Below the pieces are notes generated by a model that worked only from the letters and a program-made list of their open reading frames with translations, was not told where the DNA came from and did no database searches. Shown one piece after another: positions 11,300 through 21,264 of a stretch of DNA of 64,000 bases (position 1 is the stretch's first letter; each line of letters begins with the position of its first letter). The position numbers were made by a program, and so were the translations under genes. The stretch comes from Nageia nagi (Eukaryota > Pinophyta): contig JBITNC010000001.1 in assembly GCA_050084985.1 (NCBI GenBank), positions 210,304,001-210,368,000 on the forward strand. Reading direction: 5' to 3'.

Positions 11300-12232
11300 A
11301 AAATCTTATAGCATGATAGAACAATTAAAAACTACCCCTACTAAAATTAGCTTATATGATATTATTAGAACATATAAAAAATATGAGGTATTGTATGAGT
11401 TGTTCAAAAAGAAAAATGTTCCCAAAAATATTTTACCATATTATTTTTTAATAAACTTTAGTTCATTAAATATTATGATGCAATTTTCTTTTTCAAGTCT
11501 AAAAAACTTAGCAAACAATACATTTCTAAATATTTAATACATTATGTCACACCTATGATACATGGATGGGAAATAAAAAGAGTAATTATATATCCTAGTT
11601 TAGTTGTTAATGTTTGTTCCCAAAAATTCTTACAATAACTTCAAGATTATGATGTCAAAATATCTCCCTTAGAAGAGCCAACATTGCATATAAGAGCCTA
11701 TGATAGTTCATCCAAAAAACCACTTTAATTGGTCACATTTCTAGTAACATTAAGCCTTAGGATTATTTAGACAAACTTTCATGTCATCAATGGTATATAC
11801 ATGGTTGTTTGAAGCATGAATATGAAGGAAAAATACATACATTCATAGGGGATTTAGATCCATATGCATTATGTAAGTTAGTAGATTTAGATATTGAAGG
11901 ATTGGATTTAACTTGTTCTAAATTTCAAATAGTTCCAAAGGGAGTTGAATCAACTTTAATAAAAGTATAAAAAGAGGTGAAAATTGTAGATGTAGAAATG
12001 GATATGTACAAAATTAGGAAATTTGATCCATTAGCCTCCATATAAGATTTGTGTAATTGAAAAATAATTAAAAATTCAAAGCATCCACACCATAATGAAG
12101 GTGTCATAGAGTGTCCACACTTGGAATCTAAGGGAAAATCAAGTGGGTCTTGCTTTATGGCCTCCCTATCTCCAAATCCTATCCAATTAATGAATGAAGT
12201 AGTAAAATAGAATATAGGTAATATCTTTCCAT
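11300..12232 (+). pseudogene. Protease and linker of the old gypsy element
   Basis: MIEQLKTTPTKISLYDIIRT at about 11313 is the linker that precedes protease in Tat-branch pol (TPxxISLxxLL). The protease itself is broken by shifts: YPSLVVNVCSQKFL at about 11595 stands where the active-site D-G/S-G-S loop should be, then ISPLEEPTLHIRAYDSSSKK at about 11660, FHVINGIY, and FIGDLDPYALCKLVDLDIEG at about 11844. The active-site Asp is not recognisable. The frame ends at the Copia insertion and resumes in style at 19787. Confidence 0.65.
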
Positions 12233-12237
12233 CTCCT
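12233..12237. repeat. Target site duplication CTCCT (left)
   Basis: CTCCT directly before the Copia LTR equals CTCCT directly after the other LTR at 19782-19786. Ty1/copia integrase makes 5-bp duplications. Confidence 0.9.
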
Positions 12238-12667
12238 TGAAGGAATTAGATCTACACTAATCCTCAAGGTCCAAGACTATAGAAAACTCAATCATTCAAC
12301 ATCTACAAGATAATAACACCATTCACACAAGATAACACAAATATAATGTGGTTCCTCCCTCCTTGGGAGTACATCCACAACTAGATCTCAATTCTCAATC
12401 TATGCACCCTCTTACAACAATTCCTTTCTCTCCTACACAAACTAGTAGAGTAATCTTACTCAAAATCTTAGTGATATTACAAGAGGAGAGGCCCTCTATT
12501 TATAGCATGAGAACACCTCCCTAACCTCCCTTTAACCCAAGGGTAAGGTTAGGTTTACATAATAAAGAATTCAATTAATCACTTAAGGTATCTAACTATC
12601 CTTTAAGTGATTAATTGAATTTACAAGGAGTTTAGATATTCACAATATTTCATTACAAATTCTAACA
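12238..12667 (-). repeat. 3' LTR of the Copia element
   Basis: 430 bp. Against the other LTR I count about half a dozen substitutions and two indels (one of 9 bases near 12520). A minus-strand TATA box CTATAAATAG is at 12496-12505. Confidence 0.95.
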
Positions 12668-12680
12668 ATCCCCCTTAATG
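12668..12680 (-). other. Polypurine tract
   Basis: Minus strand reads TTAAGGGGGAT immediately before the LTR start TGTTAGAATT, the standard plus-strand primer position. Confidence 0.85.
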
Positions 12681-13437
12681 CAATATTGGGATAGAGCGTA
12701 GAAGAGAGAAGAGAGAGAGTAAGAGAGAGTTCTCCTCCATAGAGATACAAGCGGAGATGAGAACATTTACATATTTAAGAATCTTTTTGAGAACTAGTTT
12801 GAGACTCACTACATTACCATTTGACAAAATGGTTTACAATACAATCATTAACCATAACTGGTTTCACTGTACATAGTAGTCGATCAACTTTAAACTGACA
12901 TGTGAGTCTCCATGAGCTTGCTTACACAAGGTGAGTAACTTGCATTTCTAAAGAAGATCCTGCATGCTACAAGCAACTCATGAACAAAATCAGTTAGATG
13001 CATCATATATTCATTTTATTAATAAGAGAATCTAATAATGCCATCTTATAGATAACTAATCAATGGTGCACTATAAGTCATCATGGAGATGCCAAGCCAT
13101 CACTCATAGTCACCTATTGTATATAGACATGTGTTGATTATTAATAGAGCATAAAAAATTGTACAATAAGTTTCTCACATAGAGCAAACTTACCATGGAG
13201 GTATGAAATGTACAAGAAGTTCCTCACATAGAGTGAACTTACCACGGAGGTATATTAATTATATGCTTAAAAAATTATACAACAAGTTTCTCATGTAGAG
13301 CAAACTTACCATGGAGGTATAAAATGTACAAGAAGTTCCTCACATAGAGTGAACTTACCATAGAGGTATATCATAATCAACACTATATAACAAGAAAAAG
13401 GCCTCTTAGAGGTGAAGTTGTCATCACTAACAAAATT
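12681..13437 (-). repeat. Copia 3' untranslated region with tandem repeats
   Basis: Non-coding stretch between the pol stop and the polypurine tract. A GA-rich run lies at about 12698-12728. At 13161-13370 two related units, A (49 bp) and B (about 67 bp), alternate A-B-A-B, giving a 116-bp period; each contains an ACTTACCAYGGAGGTAT-like core (plus-strand orientation). Such repeats downstream of pol are element-specific and may act in RNA structure or packaging, which is inference. Confidence 0.8.
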
Positions 13438-14340
13438 TCAAACTTCACTCCCCCTTGAGGGCAACTTCACCAACCTGAGAGAATCCCTAAGCTTGCTGAA
13501 CTGAGCTTTAGGAAGGGGCTTGGTGAACAAATCAACGAAGTTTATAGTAGATGGACAATACTCCAAGTGTATGATGTCATCTAGAACCTTCTCCCTGATA
13601 AAATGGGCTTGGATTTCCACATGTTTGGTTCTCTGATGGAACACAGGATTCTTAGCTAAAGAGATAGCCGATTGATTATCTGAATATATAAGAGATGGGC
13701 CATTTTGCTCATACCCAATTTTGTTTAGAAGATGCCTCAGCCAAATAGCTTCTTGGGTGGCAATAGACATGGCTTGATGTTTAGCTTTTGTGGTAGAAAG
13801 AGTCACAGTAGGTTGCTTCTTGGAAGCCCAAGAGATAGCACCTAAACCAATGCTGAACACATATGTAGAGGTTGATTTTCTATCATCTCTATCTCCCCCA
13901 TAATCAGAATCTAAGAACTCGAAGAGAATAATCAAGGGCACTTTGGAATACTTAAGAGCAAGATTCTTTGTCCCTACCACATACCTCAAGATTTGCTTAA
14001 TAGCATTGAGGTGCTCAACATATGGTTTTTCCATGAATCATGCCATCAGATTCATTGCAAAGGCAATATCAGGTTGAGAGATAGTCAGATATAGAAGACT
14101 ACTGATCAATTACCTATAAGCTATAGCATTAACCAACTGAGAATCTAAGCTCAGAGATACAATAATTCTAGGAGAAATAGGTATTGTAGCATATCTACAC
14201 TCCTCCATTCCAAACTTTTGCAAGATGTCTGATATATACTTAGATTAACTAAGATAAGTACAATCTTTATGTTGGTATACTTGCATCCCAAGATAGTAAT
14301 GCAATAGACCTAGATCAATCATTTCAAATGTTGCCTTCAG
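13438..14340 (-). pseudogene. Copia RT C-terminus and RNase H
   Basis: RNase H degrades RNA in the RNA:DNA hybrid. The frame 14034-13438 reads KPYVEHLNAIKQILRYVVGT (the Copia RT/RNase H connection), then SDYGGDRDDRKSTSTYVFS, ISWASKKQPTVTLSTTKAKH, a DNQSAISLAKNPVFHQRTKH block, and the end motif VDLFTKPLPKAQF, followed by a stop. In the STT-E-AE block the expected acidic residues are lysines, so catalysis is doubtful. Upstream to 14340, GLLHYYLGMQV and related RT thumb blocks are readable but broken by TAG/TAA stops. The stop at 13438 looks like the natural end of pol. Confidence 0.9.
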
Positions 14341-15060
14341 TTTGGATATGCACTCTTAGATGATTTCAATATTATTACCAGTTATGAGAAGATCATCCAC
14401 ATAAAGGAGAATTAAGACCATGTCTTTTCCTTGATTGAGTACATAGAGATCTGAGTCAGAGAAGCACTTGGGAAAACCAATATCAGAAAAGAATCCTAAA
14501 ATTTTCTTGTACCATGCTCTAGGTGCTTGCTTAAGTCCATATAAAGACTTCTTTAGCTTGCACACAAAAGACTCTTTACCTTCTGGAATAAATCCTTCTG
14601 GTTGATTCATGTAGATTTCTACATCTAAGTCACCATTGAGAAATGCACTCTTGACATCAAGTTGAAAAACTTTCCATCCTTGAGTTGCAGAAAGAGCAAG
14701 GATTATCCTGATAGTAGGCATCTTGGCCATAGGAGCAAAGGTTTCCTCATAATCAATACCATATTTTTGAGCAAATCCTTTGGCCACTAACCTTGCTTTG
14801 TATTTTTCAATTTCTCCATCAGAATTGTACTTGACCTTGTATATCCATTTATTTCCAATCACATTTTTCTCATTGGGATAAGGAACCAAATCCCAAGTTT
14901 CATTTTTCATGAGCGCCTCATACTCAACTTTCATAGCTTCCATCCAACACTCTTGCTTGGAAGCTTCTTTGAAGGTTGATGGCTCATTCGTATTATCAAT
15001 TTTGGCAAATAAAGATTTATTCAAGGTCATAATCCTTGTAATTCTCTAAGCTAGAGAATT
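14341..15060 (-). pseudogene. Copia reverse transcriptase
   Basis: A 224-codon open frame (15030-14356) carries the full palm and fingers of Ty1/copia RT: EASKQECWMEAMKVEYEAL, NETWDLVPYP, NKWIYKVKYNSDGEIEKYKA, RLVAKGFAQKYGIDYEETFA, FQLDVKSAFLNGDL, LKKSLYGLKQAPRAWY and the catalytic YVDDLLITGN near 14395. All catalytic aspartates are present. The frame stops at a TAG just after YVDD. It is the longest undamaged coding block in the window, in line with the youth of the element. Confidence 0.95.
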
Positions 15061-15225
15061 TTGCTCTTGTGGTGACTTCCCTACATTATCATCCAACCAG
15101 TTAGGTACAGGTGAAGAATCATCTGAATCAGACACCTCAACATGAGAAGTCATATCCTTAGGAAGTTCATTGAACTTAACATACCTAGAAATAAAGACTA
15201 TTTTATGGGATGAGGAGTAGAGCCT
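15061..15225 (-). pseudogene. Copia integrase-RT linker
   Basis: Pro/Ser/Glu-rich linker usual between Copia integrase and RT, with stops. Confidence 0.5.
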
Positions 15226-15840
15226 TTAACCTTTATGCTGATTATCATACCCCATAAAGATGTATTTTTCTGATCTTTTATCAAACTTCTTTCTTTTCTT
15301 TGAGGTAATGAAGGCAAATGCATCACAATCAAAGACCCTAAAGTGTGAGATGTTAGGTTTCTTTCCTATCCATGCTTCATATGGAGTTTTACCTTCAACT
15401 ACTTTAGTAGGACACCTATTTAGGGTGTGAATAGTAGTGTGAATAGCTTCACCCCATAAGAAATTAGGAAGGTTACCCAACATGCACCTTGCCATTTCCA
15501 TAATGGTTTGATTCTTCCTTTTAGTAACTCCATTTTGTTGAGGGGTGTAAGGGATTGTGAATTGCTACTTGATCCCATGTTTAACAAAATAGTTGTTAAA
15601 CTCATTGCTATTATACTCACCCCCATTATCAGATCTCAACATCTTGATCTTAAAATTAGTTTGATTTTTAATAAGAGCTTTGAAGTCTTTAAACCTGTCA
15701 AAAGTTTGATCCTTATGCTCAAGTAGATAACCAAATGTCATCCTGCTGAAGTCATCAATGAAGGTCAAAACATAAGAAGCTCCCCCTAGAGACTTAGTCT
15801 GAAATAGACCCATCAAATTTGAATGCACAAGCTAAAGAGG
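15226..15840 (-). pseudogene. Copia integrase catalytic core, catalytic residues lost
   Basis: Integrase joins element DNA to the target. The core reads VHSNLMGLFQTKSLGGASYV, LTFIDDFSRMTFGYLL, LRSDNGGEYNSNEF, a block with IPYTPQQNGVTKRKN after a stop at 15566-15568, then MARCMLGNLPNFLWGEAI, LNRCPTKVVEGKTPYEAW and FRVFDCDAF. The second catalytic Asp (RSD) is kept. The first should be Asp in VHSD but is Asn, and the Glu in the NGV-x-E-RKN block is Lys. Both are single G-to-A changes in the coding strand, so strand transfer should be abolished. Confidence 0.9.
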
Positions 15841-16572
15841 ATGAGTAGCCTGAGTTGCCTTATCTTTTTCAAACTTTTGCCTATTCATCTTTCCTAGAAT
15901 GCACCTTTCACAGAGACCAATCATGGGTGAAATATTAGGTAAACCTTCCACAAGTTCTTGATTTTTCATATCTTGAATACTCTTGTGGTTAAGGTGCCCT
16001 AATCGTTGATGCCAAAGATTACCCTTTGAACAAACATTTGCTGCAAGACACATCTTTGAAGGAACTTGATCCACAATATAAAGGTCATCCTTTACTGATC
16101 CTTTCATCAAGGTGGCAAGTCCTTTCTTAACACACCAGGAGTGTGAGGTAAACTCAAATGAGTATCCTTTCCTTGTAATCTGAATTATGGAGATAAGATT
16201 CATCCTTAGTTTAGGCACGTAAAAGACAATATCAAGAACCTTTCCATGAATCTTCACACTCCCTATTCCTTGAACATCAAGGACTATATTATCACCTATC
16301 ACAACTACAGCCTTCTTGTACTTATGAAAGTTTTCAAACTTATCCTTTTCATAACACATGTGATTAGTGCATCCTAAATCAACAATCCAATCATTTGAAA
16401 TAGTTTGAGTCACTAAGTAGTAGGCAACAGTAGCAGCATGCTTGTTCTTCTTTTTATGATTGAAATTTTTCACATTTGCATTTCCCTTACCTTTTTCAGC
16501 TTTCATACGAGGTTCCCATATACCGAAGTTGGAATCGTCGAGTATATGCTTGGGTATGAAGGTTTCAACCAT
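15832..16572 (-). pseudogene. Copia gag remnant fused to protease and integrase zinc domain
   Basis: A 246-codon frame opens with ATG at 16572: METFIP-type start with FGIWEPRMKA, the N-terminal gag block. It then jumps at about 16500 to a Lys/His-rich gag tail (KNFNHKKKNKHAATV), so the capsid and CCHC knuckle are gone by an in-frame deletion. Protease follows: WIVDLGCTNHMC, with Leu in the second position of the D-S/T-G triplet; then LYVPKLRMNLIS-like text. The gag-pre-integrase zinc domain is LWHQRLGHLNHKSIQDM with the H-H and LCERCILGK with the C-C pair. A TAG at about 15832 separates it from the core. Confidence 0.9.
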
Positions 16573-16579
16573 TGCTACA

Positions 16580-17980
16580 CAAAAGTAAATAAGAATAATG
16601 AATTAATTTCTACAATTTACCATCTATACAAATCAAACATTGATAAGTAAACATGTCCCACATGTGCAAACTTATAAACCAAGATCCATAGAAGGATAAA
16701 GTTGAGGTTCTTTTCTTGTATAGAATTAGGCCTTCACCTGGATGCCCATAAAGTGGAGCCCAAGTACTACTAGTCCTCAACCAGTTCACCTTAGTCAATA
16801 ATATACTCTCTCAAGGAGAAGTACCAACTATTTTCCAAGGATCTAATGTATCTTGGACCGACCATTTTAATTATCTTATTTAAGGTTTTCAAGTTTTCCT
16901 CCTAGGTTATTAGGATAATCCCTGAATGGACATGCAGACATGTGGTATCACTACACACATGCCTATCCACCTAATAGAGTTATGTCCAATCCAACAGAGG
17001 TTTTAGGGGCAATTAAGATAGATTTACCACCACTCATTTCTTCAGACTAAAAAGGCTCCAGTCTACCCTTTCCTCACCTCGTGGCTCCCCAAACAAGTCA
17101 TGTTGTGGAAAAGTACGTGTAGATGTGTTCATTTTAGGGGTTACTTTCAATATTTTGCATTTTCCAAGTATAAAGCAATTATGCAAAAAATATAAAGTAA
17201 AGTATTAAAAATATATCATCCATAAGAACTTGAAATATAAGAGTCCAATGGGTTTTGTACTAACCCCTAAAAAACATTTTTACATTTTGCATACTTGCTC
17301 AAGTTCATAAATTCATTCAACACTTTAATGAATTTAAAAAGGCTAAGTCCTACTTAGCATTAATCCATAACTTAAAATTAAACATGCATTATTCCATAAC
17401 TTAAAATTAAGCATGCATTATTCCATATCTTAAAATTAAAAAAAAATTTAAGTACTAAGCATGCTTTATTCCTACACAAGATTAAGAGGCATGCATTACA
17501 AATTTAGCATGCAAGATCTAGATAAAGTTTTAAGTAAAAAAAACTATACAAATTCCCCCTTTTTTTACTTAAAGTTTATCCCTAAAACTTGTATGCTAAA
17601 AAAAATTGTCTTTTAAGTATGCATTTTCATAAGTTACCTTTGTAAAAGGTTTTAAATAAAAATAATAAAAAAATTCCTCTCCCTATTGTTTTACTTAAAA
17701 GAATTTTAAATAATATGCTTTTTAAAAACAAATGCTAAGAGATTGACAATCTAGAAATTGCATGTGTACCTTAGTAAATTAAAACTCAAAAATGAGTAAA
17801 ACATTAAAAATTTCTAAGCATATTTTTTTTTTAAAAGGTAAGCAAAGTTTTACTTTTTTTAAAAAAAATAGGGAGGTGTAGGTAGAGGGCCACAAAGGGA
17901 AGGAGGCCAAGCAATGCGAGTGGAGGGTGTGGAGGCGGTAGGGGTGACCAAGCATTGAAGCAGAGGGAGAGTAAAGGCAC
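16580..17980 (-). other. Copia leader, non-coding, origin unclear
   Basis: About 1.4 kb upstream of the gag ATG with no retroelement motif. On the minus strand the last bases before the ATG read TTTACTTTTGTGTAGCA, a good match to a plant 3' splice site, so the long leader could be spliced out. Around 17395-17440 a short unit (CATAACTTAAAATTAA..GCATGCATTATTC) is repeated two to three times. 17160-17880 is strongly A/T-rich. Confidence 0.5.
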
Positions 17981-18011
17981 AACCCAGTCAGATGCAGGAT
18001 GGTGAGAGTTG

Positions 18012-18205
18012 GAGGCTCTTAGGGGTGCTCATGTGGTGATTGGAGTGAGGAATCTTGATTCAGCCAAGGCCTTCAAGGATGATCATCTTGAGGGGATCAA
18101 TGATGCTCAAATTGATGTTCTATAACTTGATTTGTCTTCCATGGCCTCTATGAGAAAATTCATTAATGATTTTGAAGCTTTAGAGCTTTCTCTCAACATT
18201 TTAAT
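18012..18205 (+). pseudogene. Captured exon fragment of a short-chain dehydrogenase gene
   Basis: Antisense to the Copia element. One frame reads EALRGAHVVIGVRNLDSAKA, then a polar stretch ending INDAQIDVL, a TAA, LDLSSMASMRKFINDFEALE and LSLNIL. This matches the plant short-chain dehydrogenase/reductase subfamily that includes TIC32/WWOX-like proteins: a LRGxHVVxxxRN strand for NADP(H) binding, LDLSSxxSVRxF, and the start of the LNILxNNAG motif. The block ends in AT followed directly by GTAAGA (18206-18211), a consensus donor that splits the next Ile codon in phase 2. So this looks like genomic, unspliced host DNA rather than retrocopied mRNA. The upstream Gly-rich nucleotide loop is not present. 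It is a fragment and non-functional; the exact family member is uncertain. Confidence 0.7.
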
Positions 18206-18211
18206 GTAAGA
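18206..18211 (+). other. Splice donor of the captured exon
   Basis: GTAAGA directly after the point where homology to the dehydrogenase ends, in phase 2. Confidence 0.55.
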
Positions 18212-18398
18212 TCTCCTTACTCTTTTTAATTCATGGGAATTTGTTAAGAGGAAGAAAACAACAACATCAATCTTTTGAACTGTACTAATATAGTATAGTA
18301 TTGTTTTATTCCTGACTTGACTATGGATTTCATTTATTTGTTGTTTATTTAAGAGTTATTTTCTTCATACCATCCTAAACACTTATATGTAGTAAATT

Positions 18399-18563
18399 CT
18401 ATAAATAGGGAAGTTTACACATTCATAGTAGTGAAAAAGCTTTGGAATGGATCGACTGAGGATAGGGTGTCCTATGTACGAGCGGCAAAGGAGTAGAGCC
18501 AGCAACAGTAGTGGTAACAGCAGAGGCATGTCACCTGTGCATTGGGCTTCTAGTCAGCAGTAA
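18399..18563 (+). other. TATA-like box followed by a 38-codon open frame of host-like composition
   Basis: CTATAAATAGGG at 18399-18410 is a strong plant TATA box. ATG at 18447 opens MDRLRIGCPMYERQRSRASN and continues Ser/Asn-rich to end in MSPVHWASSQQ, stop TAA at 18561. G+C and CAG/CGN codons are far above the surroundings. It may be a second captured host gene fragment, perhaps a last exon, placed about 240 bases after the dehydrogenase exon. I do not recognise the protein, and a chance frame is possible. Confidence 0.35.
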
Positions 18564-19290
18564 TAGGGGGGATTAAAAGGGATGGGATTCGATCCCCTGA
18601 CCCAACTTGCTAGAGGAAGGAGAGGGTATGAATGTCTCCCTTCAACATATCCATCTTGTGCATATCCTTCGACCATTACAGTCCATTTTTATATAGTTTT
18701 CTTTAAAAATTAATGAATGGATTAACATTTTGTGTTCCTCCACATTTTTATTTTATATATTTTTTTTATATATATAAAAATGCTGATATATATATATATA
18801 TATATTTAAAATATATATATGCAAAAATCATAAATTTTATGACAAAAAGAACTCCCATAAACCCTTTTTTTATAAATACATATATTTTAGAATATATTGT
18901 AAATATTTTAGGAGTAAAAAAAGGAACTAGAGTAGTAGTTTAGAAAAGAACACTCTATAATATGCAATTTATTTATTTCCCAAAGAGAAGAACTTATTTG
19001 AAACACAAAGAAATGCAATTTATATATATATATATATATATATACTAACCCCAATTTTTATAAAATAACCATAAGCTAATCAATAAAAGATTGCAACTTA
19101 AAAAAAAGGAGGGTTAGTAATCAATTGCATCATTTTAAGCATACTAACACATCTTCAAAGAATTATGTTAGTATCACAATAATAAAAAAAATAAAAAAAA
19201 TTATACCTTCTCTTGATTTTACCTCAACAATGGAGTGTGGGTTGAGAAATAAAGGCCTTCAAGATGTTGAAGAAGAATCACCAAGATGTA
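18564..19290 (-). other. Rest of the Copia leader; A/T-rich with TA microsatellites
   Basis: Nothing coding recognised. TA runs lie at about 18787-18806 and 19021-19043. Confidence 0.5.
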
Positions 19291-19357
19291 GCTTCCACAC
19301 CAAAAAGAAAAGCTTTCACACCAAGAAGAAGAGCTTTCACACCAAGCTCTGGTACCA
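19285..19357 (-). repeat. Copia primer binding site and flanking three-unit repeat
   Basis: Minus strand reads AT then TGGTACCAGAGC (19357-19346) after the LTR, one change (T to C) from the initiator-Met primer site. The following CTTGGTGTGAAAGCT is repeated three times at about 20-bp spacing with a CTTCTTCTT-like spacer down to about 19291. The first repeat unit overlaps the primer site. Confidence 0.85.
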
Positions 19358-19359
19358 AT

Positions 19360-19781
19360 TGAAGGAATTAGATCTACACTAATCCTCAAGGTCCAAGACT
19401 ATAGAAAACTCAATCATTCAACATCTACAAGCTAATAACACCATTCACACAAGATAACACAAATATAATGTGGTTCCTCCCTCCTTGGGAGTACATCCAC
19501 AACTAGATCTCAATTCTCAATCTATGCACCCTCTTACAACAATTCCTTTCTCTCCTACACAAACTAGTAGAGTAATCTTACTCCAAAAACTTAGTGATAT
19601 TACAAGAGGAGAGGCCCTCTATTTATAGCTTGAGAGCACCTCCGTTTAACCCAAGGGTAAGGTTAGGTTTACATAATAAAGAATTCAATTAATCCCTTAA
19701 GGTATCTAACTATCCTTTAAGTGATTAATTGAATTTACAAGGAGTTTAGATATTCACAATATTTCATTACAAATTCTAACA
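19360..19781 (-). repeat. 5' LTR of the Copia element
   Basis: 422 bp, TGAAGG..CTAACA on the plus strand. The minus-strand TATA box CTATAAATAG at 19619-19628 would start element transcription toward lower coordinates. Confidence 0.95.
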
Positions 19782-19786
19782 CTCCT
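19782..19786. repeat. Target site duplication CTCCT (right)
   Basis: Pairs with 12233-12237. Confidence 0.9.
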
Positions 19787-20320
19787 TTTATACATAAATA
19801 CATGAATCAAAACTATAAATACAAGGGAGGGATTAGGAAAATCAAAATAAGGTATGCCTTCTTTTCCTACTAATTTAGGAGCTCAAAACAATAAGAAGGG
19901 GTTGGTTAGTGATCTAAATACTAATAAAATTTTAGGTCCTATAAAGTTTATTTTAGAATGCACTATTATTGAGCTTTGTGATGACATTGATGAAGATTTA
20001 TAGATTGATGATACTATACCTCTTGAGATTGATTATTTTACCACTGATGATGATATATTATAAGACATGGGGGTGCATTTAGAATTATCCAAATAAAATT
20101 ATAAGAGAAAGTCAAGTTATATTCTTAGTATAAATATTTTGGGCAAAAGGTAAAATTTAATTAAGTATTCAAGTACAATAAGTTGATGAGCAAAAGGATG
20201 ATGATCATGATATCCTTGGCTTAGGGGATCTTCCTTCCCTATTGCAAAAGAAATATGAGTTGTCACTATTTATAAAAAAATATCTTGATAAATACATTGG
20301 CATAAGTGAACAAGAAATAT
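19787..20320 (+). pseudogene. Old gypsy pol, region between protease and RT (continued)
   Basis: Resumes the gypsy pol after the Copia insertion. NTREGLGKSK at about 19830 followed by GAQNNKKGLVSD at about 19880 gives paired Gly-Leu-Gly motifs like the G-patch-type stretch that lies before RT in Tat-branch elements. An acidic block (LCDDIDEDL, DYFTTDDDIL) at about 19976-20060 follows, also typical of that position. Stops are frequent. Confidence 0.6.
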
Positions 20321-20329
20321 TGATAAAAA

Positions 20330-21112
20330 TTTAGACTTCTCTTCTAATTCCATAAGAACAAAGTTACAAAAATAAATTCATTGAATGCCTTAAAAATTTT
20401 GCATGGTATTATTATGATATGCTTGATGTAGATACATTTTTTTTCATGCATATTTTACCACTCAAAGAAGAATTAAAACCTATTTAAAAAAAATTAAGGA
20501 AAATATTAGTGAGATTATGATTTGTATTGATTGAAAATATATCAATAATGCTTATATAAAAGATGATTTTCCATTACCAAATATTGATATTATTATGGGT
20601 AGTATTGCTAGTCATGATACTTTATCTTTTATGGTTATGTATTTTCAAGATATAATCAAATTTTAATCAATACAATTGATCAACATAAAATAACTTTCAC
20701 TACACCATGGGGTAATTTTTGTTATAAGCCTTTTGGTTTGAAAAATGTAAGAGAAACTTATTAGCTTACAATGGTTACTATGTTTAATGAACACATTCAT
20801 AAATGTATAGATGTTTATGTTGATGACATCTTGGTAAAATCAAAGAAAGTACAAGATCATTTGGAGCTTCTTGAAAAGGTATTTGGCATTTTAATAAGGA
20901 AAAGATTAGACTAAAACCTCAAAAGTGTGCTTTTGTTATTGCTTTAGAAAAGTTGCTAGGCTTTAATGTTTCAAAGAGAGGTATTGAATTGGATCTTAAA
21001 AAGGTGAATGTCATTGTTAACATGTCACCTCCCAAAGGTATAAATTAATTGAGAAATATTCAAGGTAAGATCAATTTTTTAAGAAGATTAATTTCAAACC
21101 TTGGAGATAAAT
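20330..21112 (+). pseudogene. Old gypsy reverse transcriptase
   Basis: FAWYYYDMLDVD and HILPLKEELKPI (about 20398-20490) correspond to the segment just before RT. RT blocks follow: CIDxKYINNAYIKDDFPLPN with one stop, SRYNQILINTIDQHKITF, TTPWGNFCYKPFGLKNV, and the catalytic YVDDILVKSKKVQDHLELL at about 20818-20870. A frameshift near 20630 hits the block that holds the first catalytic Asp. LLGFNVSKRGIELDLKKV at about 20955 is the RT end. Sequence stops being RT at about 21112. Confidence 0.85.
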
Positions 21113-21264
21113 GTTTACCATTTACTCATTTGATTGAAAAAGGATGTAAAATTTGTATAAGAGAGATTAGCTTGATCAAGTAAGAAAAGAAAGATTGTAA
21201 AAGTTAGAAACTCTTGATGAAAAAATAATTCATGAAATTGAGTATAAAAATGCATACCATGCAA

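Larger units (their letters stand above)
12238..19781 (-). mobile_element. Young Ty1/copia LTR retrotransposon, gag-deleted
   Basis: Flanked by near-identical 430- and 422-bp LTRs, TG..CA ends and CTCCT target duplications. On the minus strand, from 19359 down: primer site, a 2.8-kb leader, a short gag start fused to the gag tail, protease, integrase, RT and RNase H (the Copia order), 3' untranslated repeats and a polypurine tract. It lies inside the old gypsy pol. CAG, CTG and CG are visibly commoner here than around it, in keeping with recent arrival. It cannot move on its own: most of gag is absent, integrase has lost two catalytic residues and in-frame stops split pol. The leader holds foreign sequence in antisense. 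High LTR identity despite this suggests supply of proteins in trans. Confidence 0.95.

Noticed and set aside
15420-15726. Overlapping frames opposite or offset to the Copia integrase
   Set aside because: Shadows of the real minus-strand integrase frame.
18575-18605. tRNA B-box-like GGATCGAATCC on the minus strand, suggesting a SINE
   Set aside because: No A box at the right distance, no poly(A) or target duplication around it; single motif only.
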